Shown: positions 15,975 to 24,882 of the stretch, one piece after another
How positions within the stretch are numbered: the stretch's first letter is position 1
Layout: each line of letters begins with the position of its first letter
NCBI RefSeq assembly: GCF_034676705.1
Contig: NZ_JAUCBS010000013.1
Location: 1,314,501-1,378,500 of the forward strand
From: Gemmobacter sp.
GTDB taxonomy: Bacteria; Pseudomonadota; Alphaproteobacteria; Rhodobacterales; Rhodobacteraceae
Length of the DNA: 64,000 nt
Reading direction: 5' to 3'
Translations under genes and position numbers: made by a program
The notes under the pieces: generated by a model
Database searches by the model: none
What the model saw: only the letters and a program-made list of their open reading frames with translations
Told to the model about the DNA's origin: nothing

Positions 15975-17750
15975 TCAGTCGGCGAAGATGTTCTTCTTGT
16001 GGGTGCCGTTCGGCACGAACAGCGCACCGATGACCACGGTCATCATCGCCACGACGATCGCATACCACAGACCCGCATAGATGTTGCCGGACTGCGCCGA
16101 GATCGCGAAGGCCGTCGCAGGCAGCAGGCCACCGAACCAGCCGTTGCCGATGTGGTAGGGCAGCGACAGGCCGGAATAGCGGATGCGTGTCGGGTAGAGT
16201 TCCACCAGCATCGCCGCGATGGGGCCATACACCATCGTCACCAGGATGATCAGATAGGTCAGGATCAGGATGATCGTGATCTTCTGGCCGGTGAAGATGT
16301 CCAGGAAGTGCTGGGCCTTGGCGACGGTGGTGTTTTCACCGGCGACGATCGGATAGCCGGCGGCCTTCAGCGCGGCGTTCAGTTCGCCGTCGAAACGCTT
16401 CTTGTCGTCGGCGGCGGTCGGGCTCTTGCCCGAATAGCCCTGGATCACCGTTTCGCCGACCTTGACCGTGGCGACGGTGCCGGCGGGCCCCTCGACGGTT
16501 TCCGAGTTCGCAGACCGCGCGGTCAGTGCCGCCTTGGCAATGTCGCACGAGTTGGTGAACTTGGCCGTGCCGACCGGGTTGAACTGGAACGAGCAGTCGG
16601 CCGGATCCACCGTCACGGTGATCGGGGTCTGGTGCGCGGCGGCCAGCATCGGGTTGGCGGTCTTGGTCAGCATCCCGAACACCGGGAAGTAGGTCAGCGC
16701 CGCAATCAGGCAGCCGCCCAGGATGATCGGCTTGCGGCCGATGCGGTCGGACAGGCGGCCGAAGAAGATGAAGCCGTAGGTGCCCAGGATCAGCGACCAG
16801 GCGACGAACACGTTGGCCGAGAAGCTGTCGACCTTGATCACGTTCTGCACGAAGAACAGCGCGTAGAACTGGCCGGAATACCACACCACGGCCTGGCCCG
16901 CCGTCAGGCCCAGCAGGGCGATGATGGCGATCTTGCCGTTCTTCCAGTTGCCGAACGCCTCGCGCAGCGGGGCTTTCGACTGGGCGCCCTCTTCCTTCAT
17001 CTTCTTGAAGGCCGGCGATTCGTTCATCTGGAGACGGATGTAGAGCGAGATCAGCAGCAGCAGGATCGAGCCCAGGAACGGGATCCGCCAGCCCCAGGCG
17101 TTGAACGCCTTTTGCATCACGGCGTTGCCGTTGGCATCCATCACCGCCACACCGGCCGCGTCCAGCACCGGCTGGTCGGGATAGGCGCCGTTGACATAGC
17201 CCTGCACCATCAGGATCACCACCAGCGACAGCAGCAGGCCCAGCGTCGCCGTGGTCTGGATGAAGGCGGTGTAGTAGCCGCGCTGGTTCTGCGGCGCGTG
17301 TTCGGCCACATAGACCGCCGCCCCGCCGTATTCACCGCCCAGTGCCAGGCCCTGAAGCATCCGCAGCGCGATCAGGATGATCGGCGCGGCCACGCCCCAG
17401 CTGTAGTAGTTGGGCAGCAGGCCGACGATGAAGGTCGACAGGCCCATGATCAGGATCGTCATCAGGAAGGTGTATTTCCGGCCGATCAGGTCGCCCAGCA
17501 TCCCGAAGACCAGCGCGCCGAACGGACGCACGATGAAGCCCGCGGCAAAGGCCAGCAGGGCGAACACGTTGCGCGTCGCCTCGGGGAACGGGGTAAAGAA
17601 CTGCGCCCCGATGATCGCCGCCAGCGAGCCGTAGAGGTAGAAGTCATACCACTCGAAGATTGTCCCCGCAGAGGAGGCGAGGATGACCTTCCTCTCCTCT
17701 GCGGTCATCGGGCGCGAGCGGGTGCTGGCGTCCATGTTGGTCGTTACCAT
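15975..17750 (-). CDS. MFS transporter, metabolite:proton symporter (MHS/ProP type)
   Basis: A 591-residue twelve-helix transporter. MHS hallmarks are IFEWYDFYLYGSLAAIIGAQFF near the start, FIVRPFGALVFGMLGDLIGRKYTF, LRMLQGLALGGEYGGAAVYVAEHAP and the second-half FFGRLSDRIGRKP. Between the LTYFPVFGML helix and the TIILILTYLIILV helix there is an unusual soluble insert of about 120 residues containing two Cys. Typical MHS proteins have about 430-450 residues. Substrates in this group are small carboxylates, betaines or shikimate. The start at 17750 has GAGGAAACC directly upstream. It is the last gene after acs and adk, so carboxylate uptake is plausible. Confidence 0.88.
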   Translation of the reverse strand: MVTTNMDASTRSRPMTAEERKVILASSAGTIFEWYDFYLYGSLAAIIGAQFFTPFPEATRNVFALLAFAAGFIVRPFGALVFGMLGDLIGRKYTFLMTILIMGLSTFIVGLLPNYYSWGVAAPIILIALRMLQGLALGGEYGGAAVYVAEHAPQNQRGYYTAFIQTTATLGLLLSLVVILMVQGYVNGAYPDQPVLDAAGVAVMDANGNAVMQKAFNAWGWRIPFLGSILLLLISLYIRLQMNESPAFKKMKEEGAQSKAPLREAFGNWKNGKIAIIALLGLTAGQAVVWYSGQFYALFFVQNVIKVDSFSANVFVAWSLILGTYGFIFFGRLSDRIGRKPIILGGCLIAALTYFPVFGMLTKTANPMLAAAHQTPITVTVDPADCSFQFNPVGTAKFTNSCDIAKAALTARSANSETVEGPAGTVATVKVGETVIQGYSGKSPTAADDKKRFDGELNAALKAAGYPIVAGENTTVAKAQHFLDIFTGQKITIILILTYLIILVTMVYGPIAAMLVELYPTRIRYSGLSLPYHIGNGWFGGLLPATAFAISAQSGNIYAGLWYAIVVAMMTVVIGALFVPNGTHKKNIFAD

Positions 17751-17924
17751 TGGTTTCCTCCGATTGTTCCGGGTTGGTGGAACCCGGCCATCCCTGTTCC
17801 CTCTGGCAGCCCCGCCGGTGCGGCAGGCACGACTCCTTCGTCCCCTGCCTTGGCGGGGGGCAGCCATCGGTGTGGTGTCGTTGCTTTCCCCGCCCGGAGT
17901 CCCGGTCCGGGCGTGGGCCTCCCC

Positions 17925-18608
17925 TTACCGCGTGACCGTCTGCACGATGCGCGACAGGCTGTCGCGGACCGCGGCGATGTCGTCCATCGCGTCGATCCGT
18001 TCCAGCACGCCCCTGCCTTCGTAATAGGCGATCAGCGGTGCCGTCTGCGCGTGATACGCGGTCAGCCGCGCCCCCGCAGTTTCGGCATTGTCGTCGGCCC
18101 GGCGCTTGAACGCCGTGCCGCCGCACCTGTCGCAAACCCCCGCCGTGGCGGGCAGCTTGAATGCGTCGTGATACCCCTCGCCGCAGCCGGCGCAGGTATG
18201 GCGCCCGGCGACGCGGGCGATCATCGCCGCGTCGTCCACCTCCAGCGAGATGACCGAGGTCACCTTCATGCCGGCCCCGTCCAGCAGCCCGTCCAGCGCC
18301 TCGGCCTGGCCGGCGGTGCGGGGGAAACCGTCCAGGATCACGCCCCGGGCGGTGTCGGGTTCGGCCATGCGGTCCTTCAGGATGGCCAGCACGATATCGT
18401 CGCTGACCAGCCCGCCGGCCTCCATCACCGCCTTGGCTTGCTGGCCAGCCTCGGTGCCCGCTGCAACGGCGGCGCGCAGCAGATCGCCGGTCGACAGTTG
18501 CACCAGGCCGAAATCCTCTTCCAGCATGCGGGCCTGGGTGCCCTTGCCGGCGCCGGGCGGGCCCAGCAGGATCAGGACGGTCGGCCGGGTGATGGTCGCG
18601 TTGTCCAT
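17925..18608 (-). CDS. adk: Adenylate kinase, zinc-type LID
   Basis: A 227-residue adenylate kinase (AMP + ATP = 2 ADP). It has the P-loop GPPGAGKGTQA (16-26), the AMP-binding STGDLLR and the LILDGFPRT segment. The LID carries a structural zinc site with Cys139, Cys142, Cys159 and Cys162 (CAGC, CDRC), the form common in Gram-positive and some alphaproteobacterial enzymes. Its start is only 4 bases after the acs stop, so the two are co-transcribed. That fits chemically: Acs releases AMP and Adk returns it to the ADP pool. It may be a second adk beside one in the ribosomal operon. Confidence 0.95.
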   Translation of the reverse strand: MDNATITRPTVLILLGPPGAGKGTQARMLEEDFGLVQLSTGDLLRAAVAAGTEAGQQAKAVMEAGGLVSDDIVLAILKDRMAEPDTARGVILDGFPRTAGQAEALDGLLDGAGMKVTSVISLEVDDAAMIARVAGRHTCAGCGEGYHDAFKLPATAGVCDRCGGTAFKRRADDNAETAGARLTAYHAQTAPLIAYYEGRGVLERIDAMDDIAAVRDSLSRIVQTVTR

Positions 18609-18612
18609 GCCC

Positions 18613-20574
18613 TCAGCCCCGGTTCATGCGGTTGGCGATCAGGTCGTCCACCACGGTGGGATCGGCCAGGGTCGAGGTATCGCCAAGCGCGCCGAAATCG
18701 TTCTCGGCGATCTTGCGCAGGATACGGCGCATGATCTTGCCCGAGCGGGTCTTGGGCAGGCCGGGGGCCCACTGGATCAGGTCGGGCTTGGCGATCGGGC
18801 CGATTTCGGTGCGGACCCAGGCCTCCAGATCCTTGCGCAGGCTGTCGGTGGGTTCGACGCCGTTCATCAGCGTGACATAGGCATAGATGCCCTGTCCCTT
18901 GATCTCGTGCGGATAGCCCACCACGGCGGCCTCGGCCACGTTTTCATGCGCGACCAGCGCGGATTCCACCTCGGCCGTGCCCATGCGGTGGCCGGACACG
19001 TTGATCACGTCATCCACCCGGCCGGTGATCCAGTAATAGCCGTCGGCATCGCGGCGGCAGCCGTCGCCGGTGAAGTAATAGCCCCTGTACTGGCTGAAAT
19101 ACGCTTCCTGGAACCGCTCGTGGTCGCCCCACAGGGTGCGCATCTGGCCCGGCCAGCTGTCGGCGATGCACAGCACGCCTTCGGCCGCCGTTTCCTGCTG
19201 GATCGCGGCGGTTGCGGCATCCAGCACCACGGGCTGCACGCCAAAGAACGGGGTGGTGGCCGACCCGGGCTTGGCCGCCGTGGCGCCGGGCAGCGGGGTC
19301 AGCATGTGGCCGCCGGTTTCCGTTTGCCAGAAGGTATCGACGATGGGGCGCGTGCCCTTGCCGACATGGGTGTTGTACCAGTTCCACGCCTCGGGGTTGA
19401 TCGGCTCGCCCACTGTGCCCAGCAGCTTCAGCGACGACAGGTCGTATTTTTCCACCCAGTCGGTGCCCAGCCCCATCAGGCTGCGGATCGCGGTGGGGGC
19501 GGTGTAGAACTGCGTCACCTTGTGCTTTTCGCACACTGCCCAGAACCGGCCGGCATCGGGAAAGGTCGGCACGCCTTCGAACATCAGCGTGGTGGCGCCG
19601 TTGGCCAGCGGGCCATAGACGATATAGCTGTGCCCGGTCACCCAGCCCACATCGGCGGTGCACCAGAACACATCGCCATCGTGGTAATCGAAGGTGATCT
19701 GATGCGTCATCGCCGCATAGACCAGATACCCGCCCGAGGTATGCACAACCCCCTTCGGCCGCCCCGTGGACCCCGAGGTATACAGGATGAACAGCGGATC
19801 CTCGGCCCCGATCTCGGTATAGGGGCAATAGGGCTTGGCCGCCGCCATCTCCGCCAGCAGATCGACATCGCGGTCCTGCACCCAGCTGGTCTGGCCGCCG
19901 GTGTGCTTGACCACCAGGCATTTGATGCGGTCGGAACAATCGAACAGCGCCTTGTCGGCATTCGATTTCAGCGCCGTCTTTTTCCCGCCGCGCGGGGCGA
20001 AATCGGCGGTGATCAGCACCTTGGCATCGCAATCGTTGATCCGGCTGGCCAGGCTGTCGGGCGAAAAGCCCGCAAACACCACCGAATGCACCGCGCCGAT
20101 GCGGGCGCAGGCCAGCATCGCATAGGCCGCTTCGGGGATCATCGGCAGATACAGCACCACCCGGTCGCCCTTGCCCACGCCCTGCGCCTTGAGCACATTG
20201 GCCATGCGGCAGGTCTGTTCCAGCAGTTCGGCATAGGTGATGTGGCGGGCCGGCGTTGCCGGATCATCGGGTTCCCAGATGATCGCGGTCTGGTTGGCGC
20301 GGCTGACCATATGGCGGTCGATGCAGTTGGCCGAGACGTTCAGCGTGCCGTCCTCGAACCACTTGATCGAGACGTTGCCATAATCGAAGGTCGTGTTCTT
20401 GACGATGGAATAGTCGCGGATCCAGTCGATGCGCTTGCCGTGGTCGCCCCAGAAGGCCGCCGGATCGGCCACCGATGCCGCATACATCTGCGCATAGCGC
20501 GCCGCGTTGACATGTGCGCCTGCGGCAAATTCCGCAGACGGCGGATACACTGCGGCTGCTGCCTGATCGGACAT
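18613..20574 (-). CDS. acs: Acetate-CoA ligase (AMP-forming)
   Basis: A 653-residue acetyl-CoA synthetase of full family length. It contains the adenylation signature ILYTSGSTGRPKGVVHTSGG, the TVGEPINPEAWNWY and DTFWQTETGGHM blocks, the hinge TGDGCRRDADGYYW, and the C-terminal TRSGKIMRR whose Lys is the usual acetylation switch. It makes acetyl-CoA from acetate via acetyl-AMP, releasing AMP and PPi. The ATG at 20574 has GGAGCC upstream; extending to 20784 would cross the AT-rich promoter region. First gene of acs-adk-MFS. Confidence 0.96.
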   Translation of the reverse strand: MSDQAAAAVYPPSAEFAAGAHVNAARYAQMYAASVADPAAFWGDHGKRIDWIRDYSIVKNTTFDYGNVSIKWFEDGTLNVSANCIDRHMVSRANQTAIIWEPDDPATPARHITYAELLEQTCRMANVLKAQGVGKGDRVVLYLPMIPEAAYAMLACARIGAVHSVVFAGFSPDSLASRINDCDAKVLITADFAPRGGKKTALKSNADKALFDCSDRIKCLVVKHTGGQTSWVQDRDVDLLAEMAAAKPYCPYTEIGAEDPLFILYTSGSTGRPKGVVHTSGGYLVYAAMTHQITFDYHDGDVFWCTADVGWVTGHSYIVYGPLANGATTLMFEGVPTFPDAGRFWAVCEKHKVTQFYTAPTAIRSLMGLGTDWVEKYDLSSLKLLGTVGEPINPEAWNWYNTHVGKGTRPIVDTFWQTETGGHMLTPLPGATAAKPGSATTPFFGVQPVVLDAATAAIQQETAAEGVLCIADSWPGQMRTLWGDHERFQEAYFSQYRGYYFTGDGCRRDADGYYWITGRVDDVINVSGHRMGTAEVESALVAHENVAEAAVVGYPHEIKGQGIYAYVTLMNGVEPTDSLRKDLEAWVRTEIGPIAKPDLIQWAPGLPKTRSGKIMRRILRKIAENDFGALGDTSTLADPTVVDDLIANRMNRG

Positions 20575-20927
20575 TGGCTCCTCCATCTTGTCGTCGCGCG
20601 GCCCCCCGGCCGCGTCCGGCCAGGGTGACCCCCGGCGCTCCATCCCTTGCGGCCATTGTAAACCAATGGTGAAGTTTTTTGTAACCCATTTTTTTACAAC
20701 GATTTTCTTGTAAATAAATTCACGCCGCAGTGCGGAATGTGGATAAGTTTTGTAAATGTGACGCAACTTGGGCTGGAAAATCAACAGATTGCAGGATCAC
20801 GTGGGCGTGAGTTGGTGCATCACCCTTGTGATCATCGCCAACCGCCCCGCCGCGGCAGGCTGACGCAGGGGCAGCGCGATGCTGCGGGCGCAAGATTATT
20901 GCGTCAGGGTGGCTGACATTTTTCGAA
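20575..20927. other. Gene-free control region upstream of acs
   Basis: 353 bases without a gene between acs (minus) and the end of the SulP gene (minus). The part from 20650 to 20760 is unusually AT-rich for this genome and carries the TTGTAA cluster. A perfect ATCAC-CCTT-GTGAT dyad lies at 20819-20832. The odd palindrome CCGCAGTGCGG is near 20725. No terminator with a T run is evident. Confidence 0.6.
20656..20755. promoter_or_regulatory. Cluster of TTGTAA sites upstream of acs (candidate operator)
   Basis: TTGTAA or its complement TTACAA occurs at 20656-20661, 20679-20684, 20694-20699, 20708-20713 and 20750-20755. The second and third form an inverted pair with a 9-base spacer. Five copies in 100 bases is far above chance in a genome this rich in GC. 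The cluster lies 80-180 bases before the acs start. The regulator is unknown. Confidence 0.45.
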
Positions 20928-22553
20928 TCAGCCGGCGGGGGCGGAAAACTCGGCCAGCGCATCCGTCACACTGGCGCGCCAGCGCACATGCGGCTCTCGC
21001 AGGCCCTGGGCCAGCAGGTTGCGGCGCACCTCGGGGCTGGCGCCGGTCAGCACCAGATGGCCGCCGGTGCGTTCCATCTTCCGTGCCAGCAGCTCGAACG
21101 AGCGGGCGCCGGAGCTGTCGACAAAGGGCACGTCGGAAAAATCCAGGATGAAGGCGCCGGGCCGGTCGGCGATGCTGTCCAGCACGGCGCCCACCGTGGC
21201 GGCGGCGCCAAAGAAATAGGCGCCGTGCAGCCGGTAGACGATGGCATCGCCCGATTGCAGCACCGGGGTTTCCGGGGCGTCGGGTTCCACCCGCGCGGCC
21301 TCTGACATGCGGCGGATGAACACCGCCCCGCCGATGGCGGCGCCGGCAACGATGCCTTCGGTCAGGTCGCGGAACACCACCAGCAGAAAGGTGACCAGCA
21401 CGATGGCGGCGTCGGCCCGGCTGGCCCGGACCAGCGCCCAGAACTCCGCCTTTTCCGCCATGTTCCAGGCAACCACGGCCAGCACCCCGGCCAGCGCGGC
21501 CAGCGGGATGAACCCGGCCAGCGGCGCCGCCACCAGCAGCACCAGCAGCACGAACAGCGCATGCAGCATGCCCGACACCGGCCCCCGGCTGCCGGCGCGC
21601 ACATTGGTGGCGGTGCGGGCGATGGTGCCGGTCACGCAAAAGCCGCCGAACAGCGCCGATCCGATATTGGCGGCCCCCTGCGCCACCAGTTCGGCATTGG
21701 ATCGGTGGCGCCGCCCGCTCATCCCGTCGGCGACGACGGCGGACAGCAGCGATTCAATCGCCCCCAGCAGGGCAAAGCTGACCGCATAGGGCAGGGCGGC
21801 CAGCAGCAGCGCGTGGTCCATCTGTGGCAGCTGCGGGGCGGGGGGCGTGCGGGGCAGGGCGCCGAACCGGCTGCCGATAGTATCCACCGGCAGGGCCAGC
21901 GCCCAGGCGGCCAGCGCGGTGGCGGCAATGGCGATCAGCATGCCGGGCCAGTGCGGGCGCCAGCGTTTCAACCCCTGGATGATCGCGATGGTCGCCACCG
22001 CCAGCCCCAGCGCCGCCGGCGTGACCGTGCCGCGCGCCGCCCACAGCGCCTGCACCTTGTGGACGATCTCGGCCGGTTCCGCTCCGGGCAGGGTCAGGCC
22101 GAACAGGTCGCGGACCTGGCTGGCCAGGATGATCACCGCGATGCCGGCGGTGAAGCCCACGGTCACCGGATAGGGGATGAACTTGACATAACTCCCCAGC
22201 CGCAGCGCCCCCACCGCCATCAGGATGAAGCCCGACAGGAACGTCGCCAGGATCAGCCCCGGCACCCCGATCTGCATCACGCAGGCCGAGACCAGCACGA
22301 TGAACGCCCCCGCCGGCCCGCCGATCTGGAACCGCGATCCGCCAAGCGCCGAAACCAGAAAGCCGCCGATGATGGCCGTATACAGCCCGCGTTCCGGCCC
22401 CACGCCGCTGGCAATGGCAATGGCCATCGACAGCGGCAGCGCGACGATGGCCACGGTCAGCCCGGCCAGCGCATCGGCCCGCAGATCGGCGGCGCCGTAG
22501 CCCTCGCGAAAGACGGTAATGGTTTTCGGAGTAAATTCATCAACAATCGACAT
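20928..22553 (-). CDS. SulP family anion transporter with STAS domain
   Basis: 541 residues. The N-terminal membrane part (about 1-400) has the SulP signature ALAGLTVAIVALPLSMAIAIASGVGPERGLYTAIIGGFLVSALGGSRFQIGGPAGAF in pieces along residues 25-85. The C-terminal STAS domain contains FILDFSDVPFVDSSGARSFE, where the Ser pair corresponds to the phospho-site region of anti-sigma-factor antagonists. The family moves sulfate, bicarbonate or dicarboxylates across the inner membrane. No carbonic anhydrase is fused. The start at 22553 gives MSIVDEFTPKTITVFREGY; the longer open frame overlaps the opposite gene. Confidence 0.9.
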   Translation of the reverse strand: MSIVDEFTPKTITVFREGYGAADLRADALAGLTVAIVALPLSMAIAIASGVGPERGLYTAIIGGFLVSALGGSRFQIGGPAGAFIVLVSACVMQIGVPGLILATFLSGFILMAVGALRLGSYVKFIPYPVTVGFTAGIAVIILASQVRDLFGLTLPGAEPAEIVHKVQALWAARGTVTPAALGLAVATIAIIQGLKRWRPHWPGMLIAIAATALAAWALALPVDTIGSRFGALPRTPPAPQLPQMDHALLLAALPYAVSFALLGAIESLLSAVVADGMSGRRHRSNAELVAQGAANIGSALFGGFCVTGTIARTATNVRAGSRGPVSGMLHALFVLLVLLVAAPLAGFIPLAALAGVLAVVAWNMAEKAEFWALVRASRADAAIVLVTFLLVVFRDLTEGIVAGAAIGGAVFIRRMSEAARVEPDAPETPVLQSGDAIVYRLHGAYFFGAAATVGAVLDSIADRPGAFILDFSDVPFVDSSGARSFELLARKMERTGGHLVLTGASPEVRRNLLAQGLREPHVRWRASVTDALAEFSAPAG

Positions 22554-22644
22554 GGTCGCGTCCCGGCCCCCTTGACCCAACCGTCCCACAGCTGGCAGGA
22601 GATTCCCCGACGCGCCCCCTGTCAAGCCAACCCAAGGCCGCACC

Positions 22645-23148
22645 ATGACCGCACCCCCGCGCCCCGACCCGTTCCAGCCCGCCGATGACGAGGCCCGCGC
22701 CCTGTCGCGCCAGTTGCTGGCCGGGGCCGGATTTGCCGCCATCGCGGTTCTGGAGCCCGACAGCGGCCTGCCATTGTGCAGCCGGATCGCGCTGGGGCTG
22801 GATGAACAGGGGCTGCCGCTGTCGCTGGTGTCGGGGCTGGCGCTGCATACCCGGGCGCTGCGGGCGGATCCGGCCTGCTGCCTGCTGGTGGGCGAGCCGG
22901 GGCCACGGGGCGATCCGCTGACGCATCCGCGCCTGTCGCTGCGGGCGCGGGCCGAATTCGTGGATCGGGATGGCCCCGAACACGACGGCCTGCGCAGCGC
23001 GTGGCTGGCCCGCAACCGCAAGGCCACGGTCTATGCCAGCCTGCCGGACTTTGTCTTCGTGCGGTTCCGGCCGGTTTCGGCCGCGCTCAATGGCGGGTTT
23101 GCCCGCGCCTTCGTGCTGACCGAGGCGGACCTGGCGCCCGGCGCCTAA
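22645..23148 (+). CDS. HugZ-type pyridoxamine-5'-phosphate-oxidase-like protein
   Basis: 167 residues in the split-barrel flavin/haem fold. The features ARALSRQLLAGAGFAAIAVLEPDSGLPLCSRIALG and LHTRALRADPACCLLVGEPGPRGDPLTHPRLSL match the HugZ/PNPOx-like group. The conserved THPRLS and SLPDFVFVRFRPVSAALNGGFARAF blocks are also seen. Members bind FMN or haem and can act in haem use or oxidative defence; the exact reaction is not clear. Its stop overlaps the nadD stop by 3 bases in a convergent arrangement. Confidence 0.78.
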   Translation: MTAPPRPDPFQPADDEARALSRQLLAGAGFAAIAVLEPDSGLPLCSRIALGLDEQGLPLSLVSGLALHTRALRADPACCLLVGEPGPRGDPLTHPRLSLRARAEFVDRDGPEHDGLRSAWLARNRKATVYASLPDFVFVRFRPVSAALNGGFARAFVLTEADLAPGA

Positions 23149-23768
23149 CGCACCCAGTCGCCCCGCGCGCGGATCGCGGTGGAAGAGGCCGGGTTCAGCG
23201 GCAGGTCGGTCAGGCACCAGGCCGGCGCCTGCGCCCGGCCCAGCAGGCGCGACTGCTCGGCCGACAGGCGATGACCGGCCATGTAGCGCGCAGCGGGCGA
23301 AAACCGCGCGTTCAGCCGGCTGCCGGGGCGCGACAGCACGCCGATGGGCACGGTATCGGCGATGCTGCGCCAGTCTTCCCATTTGTGGAAGCTGGCCAGA
23401 TTGTCCGATCCCATCAGCCACACGAACCGCACCCCGGGATAGACCCGGCGCAGCGCCGCCAGCGTGTCGGCGGTATAGCGGGTGCCAAGCGCCGCCTCGA
23501 TCCCGGTGACGGTGACGCGCGGGTGCTGCATCAGCTGGCGGGCCTGTTCCAGCCGGCGGTTCATGCTGGCCGGCCCGCGTGCCTTCAGCGGATTGCCGGG
23601 CGACACCAGCCACCACACCCGGTCCAGCCCGAAGCGGCGCAGCGCGGCCAGCGTGATGTCGACATGGCCCTGATGCGCCGGGTCGAACGACCCGCCCAGC
23701 AGGCCGATCACCATGCCGGGCGGCGCATAGGGCAGATCGGCGCGCAGGGGGGCAGAGGAAAAGGTCAC
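23145..23768 (-). CDS. nadD: Nicotinate-nucleotide adenylyltransferase
   Basis: A 207-residue enzyme that adenylates nicotinate mononucleotide to deamido-NAD. The nucleotidyltransferase motif GLLGGSFDPAHQGHVDI (with HxGH) and the late SSTAIR motif are intact, as is WLMGSDNLASFHKWEDW. The start at 23768 overlaps the GNAT stop (ATGA). Three genes, SnoaL-like, GNAT and nadD, form a chain of 4-base overlaps and must be translated from one message. Confidence 0.93.
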   Translation of the reverse strand: MTFSSAPLRADLPYAPPGMVIGLLGGSFDPAHQGHVDITLAALRRFGLDRVWWLVSPGNPLKARGPASMNRRLEQARQLMQHPRVTVTGIEAALGTRYTADTLAALRRVYPGVRFVWLMGSDNLASFHKWEDWRSIADTVPIGVLSRPGSRLNARFSPAARYMAGHRLSAEQSRLLGRAQAPAWCLTDLPLNPASSTAIRARGDWVR

Positions 23769-24349
23769 AGCGCGCGGATCCAGACTTGCAGGGGTTTGCG
23801 GGTTTCGGCCGGCTGGCCGATATCCTTCCAGGAAAACTCGGCCACCGCACCAGGCAGCGGCGCATAGCCGCGCGCCGTCCAGAACCCATCCAGCGGCCGG
23901 TATCCGGCCGGTCGCGCGGGGTGATCATCCGGGCGGATCACCGCGCAGAAGGCGCTGTAGCCAAAGCCCTGCGCGCGGGCATGATCTTCGCGCGCGTCAA
24001 AGAACCGATGCCCGATGCCCCGGCCGCGATAGTCGGGCAGCAGGACGGATTCGGCACAATAGAACACCCGGTCCAGCGCGATCCCGCGCCCGGCAAAGGC
24101 GGCGGCGAAATCATCGGCATGATCGGCCAGCGGCGTTCCGGTGGCGGCCCCCACCAGCCGGTCGCCATCGAACGCGCCCACGACGACCGCCCCCGGACTG
24201 TCGCGACAGGCCGCCAGATAGGCCCGTTCATAGGCCATGTCGCCATCATAGAGATAGGGATAGTCGCGGAACACCGCGATGCGCAGGCCCGCCACCTCCT
24301 CCAGCGCCGCACCCAGCCGCGCGCCTGTCAGGGCTTCGACGCGGATCAT
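23765..24349 (-). CDS. GNAT family N-acetyltransferase
   Basis: 194 residues in a GNAT fold. The acetyl-CoA loop is SVLLPDYRGRGIGHRFFDAREDHARAQGF, with the R/Q-x-x-G-x-G/A signature as RGRGIG. Earlier comes the GAFDGDRLVGAATGTPLADH strand pair. The acceptor is unknown. It overlaps both neighbours by 4 bases (upstream SnoaL-like, downstream nadD). Confidence 0.85.
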   Translation of the reverse strand: MIRVEALTGARLGAALEEVAGLRIAVFRDYPYLYDGDMAYERAYLAACRDSPGAVVVGAFDGDRLVGAATGTPLADHADDFAAAFAGRGIALDRVFYCAESVLLPDYRGRGIGHRFFDAREDHARAQGFGYSAFCAVIRPDDHPARPAGYRPLDGFWTARGYAPLPGAVAEFSWKDIGQPAETRKPLQVWIRAL

Positions 24350-24756
24350 GCAGAAACCTGTGCCACCCAGTCGTTCAGGTTGTAAAACGTGGTGATGCGC
24401 GCGATCCGGCCATCGCGGATGTCGAAGAACGCGCCGGCCGGCAGCACATAGTGCTGGCCGCGCGCCTCGGGCAGGCCGGGGTCGGTTTGCAGGTATTCGC
24501 CATGCACCACGAATTCCGCCGCCGCGCGGGTGCCGTCATCGCTGGCAAAGACCACAAGGTCGTGCAACTGCTCGCGGTAGGACACCCCCATATGCGCGCA
24601 GAATTCCGCGAACTTGCCGCGCCCCCGGCGGATGCCGCCTTCGTTCACCCGATGCTCGACATCGGCGCTGACCAGACCCAGCATGGCCTGCGGATCGGCC
24701 GCGTTGAAGGCGGCGTAATAGCGCAAGATCAGGGCGATGGCATCGGCGCGGGACAT
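24346..24756 (-). CDS. SnoaL-like / NTF2-fold protein (ketosteroid isomerase-related)
   Basis: 136 residues. The helix-rich start IALILRYYAAFNAADPQAMLGLVSADVEHRVNEGGIRRGRGKFAEFCAHMGVSYREQLHDLVVFASDDGTRAAAEF is split across residues 6-85 and is typical of the SnoaL/NTF2 fold. The ending GAFFDIRDGRIARITTFYNLNDW is the usual last strand pair. These proteins bind small hydrophobic ligands and some are isomerases or hydrolases. The start at 24756 is the family-like one; the frame is open far upstream on the complement of the radical SAM gene. Confidence 0.8.
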   Translation of the reverse strand: MSRADAIALILRYYAAFNAADPQAMLGLVSADVEHRVNEGGIRRGRGKFAEFCAHMGVSYREQLHDLVVFASDDGTRAAAEFVVHGEYLQTDPGLPEARGQHYVLPAGAFFDIRDGRIARITTFYNLNDWVAQVSA

Positions 24757-24882
24757 GTGGGGCCTTTCGCAGGGCAGCCGCTGCATATGGACACAGGCCC
24801 GTGACATGCGCAACGGTCGGCGGGGCTTGCCCTGCGGGTCCGCAGGCGGTATCGGCAGGCGCCCCTTTCCCTTGGCAGGCCG

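Noticed and set aside
15885..18734. A 949-codon plus-strand open frame
   Set aside because: It runs antisense across the MFS and adk genes, is full of His, Gln and Arg as expected for a GC-rich shadow, and shows no domain.
18250..20628. A 792-codon plus-strand open frame over acs
   Set aside because: Antisense shadow; acs on the minus strand has full length and all signatures.
20819..20832. ATCACCCTTGTGAT as a CRP or FNR site
   Set aside because: The half-sites and 4-base spacing do not match TGTGA-N6-TCACA or TTGAT-N4-ATCAA well, and the distance to acs is large; left as an unexplained dyad.
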